NCBI GenBank assembly: GCA_947630115.1
Contig: CANRGG010000013.1
Location: 1-48,375, forward strand
DNA: 48,375 bases
Origin: an uncultured Clostridia bacterium
GTDB taxonomy: Bacteria; Bacillota; Clostridia; Christensenellales; Borkfalkiaceae
Direction of reading: 5' to 3'
Shown: positions 17,499-25,433 of the stretch, piece after piece
How the letters are laid out: each line of letters opens with the position of its first letter
How positions within the stretch are numbered: the stretch's first letter is position 1
The notes under the pieces: generated by a model
The model's input: only the letters and a program-made list of their open reading frames with translations
Told to the model about the DNA's origin: nothing
Database searches by the model: none
Position numbers and translations under genes: made by a program

Positions 17499-19511
17499 TT
17501 ATCTCCCCACGATATCGCGGTGTTGCAGCCAATACTCGACAAAGAGCAGTACGACGACGGAAACGGCGAACCAGAAGAAGATATCCTTCCCCATCTCTTT
17601 GACGTATTCGGAGTTCATGATCCTGAAATTAAGGTCCTCCATTCTGAACAAACTCGACTCGATGACGGGCGTCCTGACATAGGCCTTTCTCACCTCGTCC
17701 TCTTTGTTCAACGAAAAACGGGTCGTGAAAGTATAGGTGCCGATCTCGTCGAGGGGCACCTCGCCGGGGAACTCGGTGAGAAGAGAAACCGTTTCCCCGC
17801 GCATATTCTGGACGAGCAGCGAGGAACCCTTGCAGTTTACCGTCGCCTTTTCGCCGATCTCAAAGCAATACTGCGAAAGGGTGACCGGCATGTAGAAGTC
17901 TATCATGTTGCACATGAGAAAGAGGAAATCCTGCGGTCTTGTGGTGAGATTGGACATGTTTACGCTGAACGCCATGACGACGATCTTTGAACTGTGCCAA
18001 TTTCTCGCGAACAAGACGGGGTCGTCGCCGCAGTACATGACGGGCACAAATCCCGATTCGGGCGTCGCCTCGTACAGATCATAGGCGGAGACGCCCAACT
18101 CCTCCACCGAGACCCGGTTGGTGAGCATATGCGGCGAACCGTATGTGAGATTGGTAAACTTTCCGAGCGCTTTGTGCTCCTTGAATTCGAGGCCGAGCGC
18201 GGGACCGATCTCCCTCATCGCCTCCTCATCCGGGTCGAGCAATACGGTGATGCCGTCGTCCGGCAAACCTCTTTGCCCCATTTCCGCGATTTTCGAGGGA
18301 ACCGTGTGCTCATACAGGTAAATGTCGCTGCCGCTGCTCTTGGCGGCCTCCTCTCTGATGGTGGAGGTGAAGGTGACGTCGCGCGTGGCGGCAAATCGCT
18401 GCCCGACGGAGCTTATGCCGGAGGAAAAGAAGATATTTCTGTCCGATGTGTAGTGTTCGATGGCGACGCGGTCCCGAATGCCGCCGTAAACCATCATCGT
18501 GTCGTCGTCGGGCAGCGAGTCGTTCAGCCCTCTGAACTGCACGAGCACTTCCTCGAAATTTCCCACGACATTGTCAAGACTGCCGCCGATCGCCTCGTTT
18601 GTCGGGTCGACGACGAGATTGACATGCTGGATCAGCTCCTCGCCGTTGTCGTCCACGTTAAAACTGATGGGAATTTCGAGGGGATCCAGATCAAAAGCCC
18701 CGTCGCCGTTGTCGATCCCCTTGATTTCAAAATGGAGAACCGTGTCCATAGAGACCTTGCCGTAAGCTGCCACGTCCAAATAAAAGACATATTGGTTTTG
18801 CTCGTAAGAAGCGACGCAGTTATAAATTCCGACATTCCACTCTTTTTCCGGATCGGCGAGGTTGACAAACGTCACCGCGTCGCCCATATATCCGAGCTCC
18901 GTTCCCGAAAAGACGGTCACTTTCGCCGCAGGATTGTGCAGCACTCGATCCTCCGCCATCAGCATGGCGGCTTCGAGATCGGAACTGCCGTAGGTGCATT
19001 CCGCTTGTTCGAGAATGTCTATGACGTCCGAATAGCTGTGCCTGTCCGCGTCATCGACGATAAATTCGGGAGTCCTGCCCGCCAGAATGACGGAGATACT
19101 GCCGCCCTGCCGGATCAACACCTCGTCAACGAGCAGTTTCGTCTGATCGATTGCCCGTTTGAAGCGCGTTTCGCCCGTCGTCTTGACGAGTTTGCTGCGC
19201 ATGCTCGCGGACGCGTCTATCACGACAACGCGTTCGTTGCTCTCTTTGATGGTCTCTTCGGTCACAAGGTGAGGAGAGGCGATGATCAGGGCGCAGGCTG
19301 TGATCGCAAGCGCCTGCAAGAGAAAGATAAGCCAATCCCGGAACGGCTCGATGGGCATTCTTTTGCGGCGGTATTTTTGACTCCGGATCCACATAAAGGT
19401 GCTCGGCAAAAGCCGCCTTGTGTACTTCGGCCGTATAATGTAGATCACAACAAGAACGCCGATTCCTATCAACCCCAAAAAACCGAGGGGTACCAGCCAT
19501 TGAAGTATCAC
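17499..19511 (-). CDS. BatA-like membrane vWA protein (cluster 2)
   Basis: A 670-residue paralogue of 6093-8051. The BatA N-terminus is clear (LQWLVPLGFLGL helix, STFMWIRSQKYRRKR loop, QALAITACALIIASP helix). The MIDAS motif DASAS (99-103) is complete, unlike its cluster 1 relative. An extracytoplasmic region and a C-terminal helix (IFFWFAVSVVVLLFVEYWLQ) follow. The start is GTG and overlaps the stop of the DUF58 gene by four bases (GTGA), so the two proteins are made in step. In Bat systems DUF58 and BatA act together at the membrane. The first ~80 residues match cluster 1 much better than the rest, so the pair is an old duplication. Confidence 0.82.
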   Translation of the reverse strand: MILQWLVPLGFLGLIGIGVLVVIYIIRPKYTRRLLPSTFMWIRSQKYRRKRMPIEPFRDWLIFLLQALAITACALIIASPHLVTEETIKESNERVVVIDASASMRSKLVKTTGETRFKRAIDQTKLLVDEVLIRQGGSISVILAGRTPEFIVDDADRHSYSDVIDILEQAECTYGSSDLEAAMLMAEDRVLHNPAAKVTVFSGTELGYMGDAVTFVNLADPEKEWNVGIYNCVASYEQNQYVFYLDVAAYGKVSMDTVLHFEIKGIDNGDGAFDLDPLEIPISFNVDDNGEELIQHVNLVVDPTNEAIGGSLDNVVGNFEEVLVQFRGLNDSLPDDDTMMVYGGIRDRVAIEHYTSDRNIFFSSGISSVGQRFAATRDVTFTSTIREEAAKSSGSDIYLYEHTVPSKIAEMGQRGLPDDGITVLLDPDEEAMREIGPALGLEFKEHKALGKFTNLTYGSPHMLTNRVSVEELGVSAYDLYEATPESGFVPVMYCGDDPVLFARNWHSSKIVVMAFSVNMSNLTTRPQDFLFLMCNMIDFYMPVTLSQYCFEIGEKATVNCKGSSLLVQNMRGETVSLLTEFPGEVPLDEIGTYTFTTRFSLNKEDEVRKAYVRTPVIESSLFRMEDLNFRIMNSEYVKEMGKDIFFWFAVSVVVLLFVEYWLQHRDIVGR

Positions 19512-20410
19512 GTCACCCTCCTGTACAGCCCGATGTCGAGCAGTCTCTTGAACAGCATATCCTCTATGGGCACGCCTGTCGATACGGTGAGATAATCTAT
19601 GCCGAGTTTTCGCGAAAAGGTCTTGATCTCTTCCTGATATTCGTCCATCGCCTGAGAATACGCCGAGATCATCTGCTTGCTGATCCTGAGCCGCAAATGC
19701 CTGCCGTCGACAAGATGTTCGGTCTCCGAGTCAATGAGCTCCGATCTGCCGGTGAACGAGGGATGGATCTCGTCGGGCAGAAGCGTCTGAACGAGCAGCA
19801 CCTGATGAGCTTTGAAAGTTAAATAATTGACCGCCTTTTGCCAATCGTTGTCCGTGAAGAAATCGGAAATAATGACGCTGATCCCGTCGTTGCCGCCGAG
19901 CGCGGACATGGAGAGAATGGCGTCGCTTATTTTGGCGTCGCCATCGAATTTGATTTTCGCGAGGTTTTCGATCACCGAAAAAAAGGCGTTCTTCCCGACC
20001 AAATAGCCGAACGGATTTTCACACTTGTCCTCGTTGATCAGATAAAAACTGACCTTATCCATATTCCGTACGGCAAGATACCCGAATGCCGCGGCAACGC
20101 TGATTGCGTATTCCGCTTTTTCCCGGACCGCCCCCATCGAGCGGGAGCAGTCGAGAAAGATCCTGATGTGCATGCGGCGTTCATCGGTGAAGAGTTTGAT
20201 GAAGTATTTCCCGAAACGGGCGAAAAGGTTCCAATCGATTTTTCTTATGTCGTCCCCGAGAAGGTATTCTCTGAAATCCGCAAACTCAACCGTCTGGCCG
20301 TAGGACTTTATTCTGTGCGTACCGCCGAAAATCCCCATCAGACTCGATTTGAAATTGAGCGACAGCACTTCAAGCCGATCGAAAAATTCATCGTTGAGAA
20401 AATTTTTCAT
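19508..20410 (-). CDS. DUF58 domain (vWA-like) protein (cluster 2)
   Basis: A 300-residue soluble protein with the DUF58 block YLLGDDIRKIDWNL (49-62) and an intact MIDAS-type motif DCSRS (87-91). It overlaps both neighbours by four bases (ATGA with the upstream membrane protein, GTGA with BatA), the tightest coupling in the window. DUF58 proteins normally work with a MoxR ATPase, which is missing here as in cluster 1. The order differs from cluster 1, where DUF58 comes before the LRR gene; here it sits between the Gly-rich membrane protein and BatA. Confidence 0.85.
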   Translation of the reverse strand: MKNFLNDEFFDRLEVLSLNFKSSLMGIFGGTHRIKSYGQTVEFADFREYLLGDDIRKIDWNLFARFGKYFIKLFTDERRMHIRIFLDCSRSMGAVREKAEYAISVAAAFGYLAVRNMDKVSFYLINEDKCENPFGYLVGKNAFFSVIENLAKIKFDGDAKISDAILSMSALGGNDGISVIISDFFTDNDWQKAVNYLTFKAHQVLLVQTLLPDEIHPSFTGRSELIDSETEHLVDGRHLRLRISKQMISAYSQAMDEYQEEIKTFSRKLGIDYLTVSTGVPIEDMLFKRLLDIGLYRRVT

Positions 20411-21528
20411 TGATTGTTTTTCGAGTCCTCCATGAGCGTTTCGAGATATTTCAGAAGCATATCCTTCTCTTCTTGCGCAAGAGTATCGTCTTTTAAGATG
20501 GCGTCCTTCGCGGCCTCATAGTCGATCTCGTTATGGTAATCGGTGTTTCCGTCGATCACGGTGTTGTTGTCCTTTGCGGTCGAGCCGCTTGCGCCACCGC
20601 CGCCTTCCCCTTCGCCGTCTTGACCTTCGCCTTCACCGCCGCCTTCCCCTTCTTGGCCGTCGCCTGCGCCGCCGCTCTGCTGGCCGCCGCCCTGTTGGCC
20701 GCTGCCCGCGTTGCCGCCCTCTTGTCCGCCCCCTTCTTCCCCGGGACCGACAACAATTTCCTTGGCAAAGATCGCCGTCACGGAAAAGCTGGACATGACG
20801 TTTTGATCCTGCCGCTCGGCAGTGAAGACACCGTCCGACCAAAAGCTGAACACATAGCCCTCTTCGGGGATCGCGACGACCGCCTTGGCGCTGCCGCCTT
20901 TTTCAAACTCCTGAAAAAGCTCGCCTTCCACCCTGCCGTGCTCGCCCGCCTCGTAGAGTACGCTGACCTTCTCCTCTTCCTCATCGGGTTCCTCCGGATT
21001 TTCGGGGTCTTCTGGTTCTTCCTGTTCGACATCTTGGTGAGGCATTTGGATGATGTCTGCGGCAGAGAGCGTTGACAACGTCGTCATGGATACGCCGAGG
21101 ATCGTCGCCACCGAAATCAACACGACCGCGATCGTGGGCAGGACAAACCGTAAACTCTTGGGATTGACGCCTTCGAGCTTTTTTACGGCGTTTTCCCGCT
21201 GCATTTGCGCAATGTTCGAGTCGTCGTTTTCAAGCTCCACCATCGTGACCATGCGCTCTTCGAGCCCCTGCCTGTCGAGCGCCGATGCCATACTTTTTAT
21301 GGTTGGCTTAAACTTAAAGTGATACAGGAGCGGTGCGGCACATCCAATTGCGAGGACGACCGAACCGATCGAAATCCCGAGCACAACTCCCACGCTTAAA
21401 TCGAGAAACAGCATGATGAGCGCCACGAAAAAGTTTACGCCGAAACCGAAAATGACAGAAAGACAGATGGATTTCAAAATCGCGATTCGTTTTAACCGTT
21501 TGTAATATTTTTTGAAGATATCTTCCAT
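20407..21528 (-). CDS. Membrane protein with Gly/Gln/Glu-rich tail (cluster 2)
   Basis: A 373-residue, shorter paralogue of 8064-9608. It has two helices (~20-45, 48-70), the cytoplasmic motif LDRQGLEERMVTMVELE, a third helix (~128-150), an acidic Pro/Glu linker, one B-repeat-like segment (VLYEAGEHGRVEGEL to SFSVTAIF) and a ~70-residue Gly/Gln/Glu-rich stretch with GGQQGG and GEGEGQ words. The C-terminus (DTLAQEEKDMLLKYLETL) parallels the other protein's end. Ribosome site AGGAGG. It is second in the operon, 31 bases after the LRR lipoprotein. Its role is unknown; the family resembles the DUF4175-like component of MoxR loci. Confidence 0.7.
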   Translation of the reverse strand: MEDIFKKYYKRLKRIAILKSICLSVIFGFGVNFFVALIMLFLDLSVGVVLGISIGSVVLAIGCAAPLLYHFKFKPTIKSMASALDRQGLEERMVTMVELENDDSNIAQMQRENAVKKLEGVNPKSLRFVLPTIAVVLISVATILGVSMTTLSTLSAADIIQMPHQDVEQEEPEDPENPEEPDEEEEKVSVLYEAGEHGRVEGELFQEFEKGGSAKAVVAIPEEGYVFSFWSDGVFTAERQDQNVMSSFSVTAIFAKEIVVGPGEEGGGQEGGNAGSGQQGGGQQSGGAGDGQEGEGGGEGEGQDGEGEGGGGASGSTAKDNNTVIDGNTDYHNEIDYEAAKDAILKDDTLAQEEKDMLLKYLETLMEDSKNNQ

Positions 21529-21559
21529 CTTGCTCCTCCTTTAATTGAATTTGCAAATG

Positions 21560-23038
21560 TTATCCTTTATAGACCGCGCCTTCTTCCTCGATCGTTATGT
21601 TGTCTTTCAGATGGACGTTGTACTTGCCTAAACCGTAGTTCCAACAATCGCCCGCCCCCGTATTGCCGAGCATGCCGAACTTCCCAATGCTATCCCATTC
21701 CTCCTGAGTGCCGTCGAAATAGATATCTTTGAGCGCGGTTTCGACAAAGCAGCGCTGTCCGATGCTGTGAAGCCCCGCGCCCAAGTGAACTTCTTTGAGG
21801 TTGGAACACATGAAAAACACCTCGCGCTCCAGCGTCTCCGCCCCCATTAGAGAGACCGTTTCAAGACCTTTCATGCTTTGAAAGGTCTGATCTTCGACAA
21901 CCTTCACGCCGTTTGCTTTTATTTCTTTCAACTTATCGCACCCCTCAAAGGCGCGGATCCCGATTTCGGTGACCGAGTCGGGGATCGTCACACTTTCGAG
22001 TGAACTGCAGTTATTGAATACAAATTTTTTGATCCTTTCCGTGCCTTCGGGTAAATCTACCTTGGTAAGGAGCACTTCTTCTCCGGTCTCATTGAAGTAC
22101 AGATCTCCGCCCTTTATTAAGGGGGATCCCGAAAAGTCTATGGCCATCCAATCTTTTAAGTTATGCGCCACGACCTTTGTGATCGGGCAATGGAAGAACG
22201 CTTCGCCGTCCAACGATTTGATCGTGGAGGAAACATACAGGGTTTTCAGCGAAAGGCATTGCGAGAAGCAGCTCTTCGCCACATACTCGAGCCCCTCGGG
22301 AAATTTGACCTCTTCGAGGGCGCACCGATAAAAGGTTCTTGCGTACAAGTTTTTGAGCTGATTGGAGAGGGTCACCTTTTTTAGGCTCGAGCACTCCAAA
22401 AACGCCCTGTGATCCATGAAAGTGACCGAGTTTGGTATGACGATTTCCTGAAGCGAGGTGCAGTGGGCAAACGCCTCGTAGCCAATGACCTTGACAGACT
22501 CCGGGATATGAACGGTCGTCAAAGACTTCTCGTTTTTGAAACCGTAATCGTCTATCGCGGTGACGGCTACTCCTTTGAAGGTTGCGGGAATATCCAATGT
22601 TGTCAAACCTTTATGATTGCCGATCCCGATGGAATAGGTTGCCGAAGAGTCGTTTCCAAAGACCACAGTATACGAGAACCCATCCTCCCCGACGACCGTC
22701 TCGCCGATTCCGAATTCGTCATGCATCGGCTTACTGTCGTCAATGTCCGGCTCGCCTTCGCCAGACGATGAGCCCGTGCCATCCGACGGCTTTGTCGCAC
22801 CCGGGTCTACTGTACCCGTCTTTCTCGAATACCCGCACAGATGGCAGACGTCGTTTACAAAATTGTGTTTGTCTTTCCAATTGTCGCCGTTCTCGTCAGG
22901 GTCGCGCCAATGATATTCGGAGTCGTAATACCAAACTCCGTTATATCCCTCCGCTTCCGACTCTTTTTCGTTGCAAGAGGAGGCCGAGAACACCATGAGC
23001 GCTGCAATGAAGAGAAGTAAAATTTTTTTTGCCTTCAT
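21560..23038 (-). CDS. BspA-like leucine-rich repeat lipoprotein, first gene of cluster 2
   Basis: A 492-residue lipoprotein with lipobox SASSC (Cys22). The mature N-terminus carries the shared module in a shorter form (VWYYDSEYHWRDPDENG, then HNFVNDVCHLCGYS). A Ser/Gly/Pro linker leads to BspA-type LRRs from ~residue 150, such as FAHCTSLQEIVIPNSV and FEGCDKLKEI. It is the paralogue of 9669-11135 but comes first here. A promoter lies at 23209-23236 and AAAGGAGGG before the start. The 170-base leader contains a GC-rich hairpin. Likely anchored outside the membrane as a binding partner; the target is unknown. Confidence 0.8.
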   Translation of the reverse strand: MKAKKILLLFIAALMVFSASSCNEKESEAEGYNGVWYYDSEYHWRDPDENGDNWKDKHNFVNDVCHLCGYSRKTGTVDPGATKPSDGTGSSSGEGEPDIDDSKPMHDEFGIGETVVGEDGFSYTVVFGNDSSATYSIGIGNHKGLTTLDIPATFKGVAVTAIDDYGFKNEKSLTTVHIPESVKVIGYEAFAHCTSLQEIVIPNSVTFMDHRAFLECSSLKKVTLSNQLKNLYARTFYRCALEEVKFPEGLEYVAKSCFSQCLSLKTLYVSSTIKSLDGEAFFHCPITKVVAHNLKDWMAIDFSGSPLIKGGDLYFNETGEEVLLTKVDLPEGTERIKKFVFNNCSSLESVTIPDSVTEIGIRAFEGCDKLKEIKANGVKVVEDQTFQSMKGLETVSLMGAETLEREVFFMCSNLKEVHLGAGLHSIGQRCFVETALKDIYFDGTQEEWDSIGKFGMLGNTGAGDCWNYGLGKYNVHLKDNITIEEEGAVYKG

Positions 23039-23135
23039 ATTCGATCCCTCCTTTTAATTTAAGCTGATAAATTATTTTTATTTGAGAACAGCCCCCTCTT
23101 CTTTCAGCCTCTTGCGAAGGTGAGGCAGCGGGAGC

Positions 23136-23151
23136 CGTCAGTGTTGACGGA
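23136..23151 (-). other. Hairpin in the long leader of cluster 2
   Basis: CCGTCA-GTGT-TGACGG is a perfect 6-bp stem inside a GC-rich island (23095-23180) in an otherwise AT-rich leader. It may be a regulatory RNA structure or an inserted small repeat. Only the stem is certain. Confidence 0.4.
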
Positions 23152-23208
23152 GCGGCCGCAGAAGCATTCCGCCCCATATTTTTCTTCTTCAGATACGATA
23201 CCACTTAT

Positions 23209-23236
23209 ATGATATCACATTCTCGGGAAATTGCAA
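23209..23236 (-). promoter_or_regulatory. Promoter of cluster 2
   Basis: TTGCAA (23231-23236), 16-base spacer, TATCAT (23209-23214) on the minus strand. It predicts a ~165-base leader before the LRR lipoprotein. Confidence 0.6.
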
Positions 23237-23405
23237 GTACTTCTCGATATTTTTAATTGTCGTCCCGACGATTATTTGCCTCCCTTTTCGCCCATTTGTA
23301 GAAACTTTTTGAATGTCAAGAAGATTGCAACTCTATGACTTCAGACAACGAATTAAAGATCTTTGAATTTTCCGTAACAGGTAAAAACTTTTTCACAACC
23401 ATTTT

Positions 23406-23736
23406 TCAACTTTTTTTGATTTTCGAAATTTTCTTTGAGATTGCTTGATGACTGACACCTTTTGAAGCCGCTATATCTTTTTGAAGCAATCCCAAAATGA
23501 CGTATTTTGTCAATATCTGTAACTCATCTGACGTTAAGCGTTTGAGTGCGTAATACAGCTTTTTGTCGGCAATTTGCTCGGTCCATTCGAGGTCATCTTC
23601 GAAATCTTTTTGGGAAACCATGTTTCTAAAAAATTTTTTATAGAGCGGGCTGTCTTCTTGATCTCATTATCATCACTCGTATAAAAGTCTATAAAACTTT
23701 CTTCTGAGATACTGTACCTGATATTAGAAGGCTCCG
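23406..23736 (-). pseudogene. Sigma-70 region 4-like DNA-binding protein, truncated and frameshifted
   Basis: The intact part (71 residues from an ATG at 23621) has a helix-turn-helix: LTSDELQILTKYVILGLLQKD, then SHQAISKKISKIKKS, as in the sigma-region-4-like regulators of integrative elements. No ribosome site precedes it. Upstream, another frame reads RYSISEESFIDFYTSDDNE and SIKNFLE, which looks like the missing N-terminus. The two join by a -1 shift at TTTTTTA (23627-23633). The 5' end of that frame runs without a start codon into a palindromic repeat at 23737-23778. Probably a dead gene; a working frameshift is the alternative. Confidence 0.5.
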
Positions 23737-23778
23737 CTATTAGAAGGCTCCGCAGAGATCTGCGAAGCCTTCTAATAG
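23737..23778. repeat. Palindromic intergenic repeat
   Basis: CTATTAGAAGGC (23737-23748) pairs perfectly with GCCTTCTAATAG (23767-23778), and an inner stem CGCAG/CTGCG closes on AGAT. A second direct copy of ATTAGAAGGCTCCGC begins at 23722. It resembles a REP or small MITE-like element and abuts the truncated sigma-like gene. Confidence 0.7.
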
Positions 23779-23819
23779 TTTACGTCTTTAATCGATTTAA
23801 GGCACTTCTTCCCCCTTCT

Positions 23820-24398
23820 TCATTTCCGCTCCTTTTCTTCATGAGGCAGACGGCGGGATTTTCGCCTTTTGAGCGCAAGTCGGACGATCAGATAAATCAA
23901 AACTCCAACGATCACAATCGCCAAGCAAAAAATTGTCCAAAAAATAAATTCAGGAGAAAAATACCAAGAAGAACCGACCGCAAATGATAAATGATCTCCT
24001 TGATCCAAGGGAAATACACCTGTTCCAAGAATGATAAGCAGCAGAGTAAATATTAAGATTGCCACAAGCAAAATCACGGAAAGAAGAATGATCTTTCCCC
24101 AGTGGGAAACGCTCGAAACGCTTTGATCGGATCTTCTGTCCGCTTCCTTCGGAACTTCTTCCGAAGGCGGCTCCGATAAGGCATGCTCGTCCTCGAAAAA
24201 AACCGACATGGGGACCTGAAAAAGTTTGCTGATCTCCACCAGTTTTTCCATGGTCGGGCATGCCCGATCGGTTTCCCATTTATAGACCGTTTGCCGCGAT
24301 ACGTCTAACTTTTCGGCGAGTTTTTCCTGCGTCAGCCCTCTTTCTCTCCGAAGCCGATAAATTTTTTCTCCAAAGGGACCCATATCTTTTGATTTCAC
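23820..24398 (-). CDS. XRE-family regulator with membrane domain
   Basis: A protein of up to 192 residues. The N-terminus is an HTH_XRE domain (LRRERGLTQEKLAEKLDVSR, then TVYKWETDRACPTMEKLVEI). A linker leads to two membrane helices (IILLSVILLVAILIFTLLLI and FWTIFCLAIVIVGVLIYLIV) and a basic end. It would be a membrane-tethered transcription regulator. The GTG start at 24398 lies only ~6 bases after the predicted transcription start, so the message is nearly leaderless; an ATG six codons further is the other option. The same layout recurs at 40240-40866. Confidence 0.75.
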   Translation of the reverse strand: MKSKDMGPFGEKIYRLRRERGLTQEKLAEKLDVSRQTVYKWETDRACPTMEKLVEISKLFQVPMSVFFEDEHALSEPPSEEVPKEADRRSDQSVSSVSHWGKIILLSVILLVAILIFTLLLIILGTGVFPLDQGDHLSFAVGSSWYFSPEFIFWTIFCLAIVIVGVLIYLIVRLALKRRKSRRLPHEEKERK

Positions 24399-24410
24399 CC
24401 ATTTTTTTGT

Positions 24411-24439
24411 ATTCTATCATAGATCACAACACAAGTCAA
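24411..24439 (-). promoter_or_regulatory. Promoter of the XRE-membrane regulator
   Basis: TTGACT (24434-24439), 17-base spacer, TAGAAT (24411-24416). The start codon follows almost at once. Confidence 0.6.
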
Positions 24440-24481
24440 GGCCTCTGCGGAAAAAAATTTTCTAATTTCATTTTTTTGCTT

Positions 24482-25246
24482 TTACGATTGTTCTTCCAGG
24501 TCCAAGAACTTCACATTTGAGAACATTTTTCTGTCATATACGACCTTTTGATCCAGCTTCACCATGCCGTCCTTCTTTTCATAATGAACGTTCACGGTTT
24601 CTTGGTCTCCGGCGCCGCCGTTGAACCAGCGATCTCCATTGCTATCGCCCATCCCCATCGGCACCGAATAAATGAAAGCCAGTTCCCCTTCTTCCTCAAA
24701 GAGATCTTCCGGAAGTTTGACATGCTTGGAATAGAGAAACTTCAAAGTCAAAAGCTCTCCCGTTTCTTTGTTATAGGTCTCATCGAGACCATATTTGTTC
24801 GATACATATCCTTCCTTTCCCCGCTCGCCGTGGACAACGCACACCGGCTTCGACAATGCGCTGACGGTAGACATTTCCTCGAACGGCCTTGAGATGATCT
24901 CATCAAAAATAGAAACGCCTGTATCGTACTCCCGCCAAAAATATCCCATGTCGCGCACGAAATCCTCCGTTGACTCTCCGATAAAAAAGGCATAGGAATA
25001 TGCGTCGATGTGAGCCTCCCAAACCCTCGGATCATCCAAGAAACTCGAGCCAAAATACACCGTGGCATAAGCGTTATCAGGTGAAAATTCCTGCTCGTCA
25101 AAGATGATCAGGCTCTTCGATAGGCTTTTGGTATAGCCCATCGACGCGCTCTCGCCCCAATTTTTCTCTTCCGTGCAGGCACTCAGACCGGTCGCCATAC
25201 AGATCGCCGCGACCGCAATCGCAAAGCAAGCAGTTTTTTTCATCAT
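24482..25246 (-). CDS. Lipoprotein of unknown function
   Basis: A 254-residue lipoprotein with lipobox LSAC (Cys24). The mature part contains FDEQEFSPDNAYATVYFGS and HVKLPEDLFEEEGELAFIYS and ends VKFLDLEEQS; no known domain is recognised. AGGAGGTG precedes the start, and a promoter at 25268-25296 with three iterons suggests activator control. The XRE-membrane regulator follows 83 bases downstream on the same strand but has its own promoter. Function unknown. Confidence 0.7.
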   Translation of the reverse strand: MMKKTACFAIAVAAICMATGLSACTEEKNWGESASMGYTKSLSKSLIIFDEQEFSPDNAYATVYFGSSFLDDPRVWEAHIDAYSYAFFIGESTEDFVRDMGYFWREYDTGVSIFDEIISRPFEEMSTVSALSKPVCVVHGERGKEGYVSNKYGLDETYNKETGELLTLKFLYSKHVKLPEDLFEEEGELAFIYSVPMGMGDSNGDRWFNGGAGDQETVNVHYEKKDGMVKLDQKVVYDRKMFSNVKFLDLEEQS

Positions 25247-25267
25247 ACACCTCCTGATTTTTTCCTC

Positions 25268-25296
25268 ATTTTATTCCGAAACTTCTTCCTTGTCCA
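25268..25296 (-). promoter_or_regulatory. Promoter of the lipoprotein gene
   Basis: TGGACA (25291-25296), 17-base spacer, TAAAAT (25268-25273). The -35 is imperfect, as expected of an activated promoter. Confidence 0.55.
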
Positions 25297-25305
25297 TAAA
25301 CTATC

Positions 25306-25338
25306 GGTTTGCATTTGGTTTGCATTCGGTTTACATTT
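25306..25338 (-). repeat. Three 11-bp iterons upstream of the -35
   Basis: GGTTTGCATTT, GGTTTGCATTC and GGTTTACATTT follow one another without a gap on the plus strand, ten bases beyond the -35 of the lipoprotein promoter. One copy per helical turn is a classic layout for a response regulator or similar activator. Confidence 0.7.
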
Positions 25339-25369
25339 TTGATAGATTTCTCCGAGGAACATTTCCGCT

Positions 25370-25394
25370 TTTCCCGCGCTTGACAAGCGGGAAA
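25370..25394 (+). promoter_or_regulatory. Inverted repeat over the -35 of the flavodiiron gene
   Basis: TTTCCCGC (25370-25377) and GCGGGAAA (25387-25394) flank nine bases that include the -35 box. It is a probable repressor site, regulator unknown. Confidence 0.6.
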
Positions 25395-25408
25395 TAATCT
25401 GGTATACT
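25380..25408 (+). promoter_or_regulatory. Promoter of the flavodiiron gene
   Basis: TTGACA (25380-25385), 17-base spacer, TATACT (25403-25408), with AAAAAGGAGG before the start codon. Confidence 0.85.
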
Positions 25409-25433
25409 TTTCCAAAAAGGAGGCAGATCGAAT

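Noticed and set aside
15620-17602. 660-codon plus-strand frame
   Set aside because: Antisense to the second vWA gene; highly basic shadow with no family.
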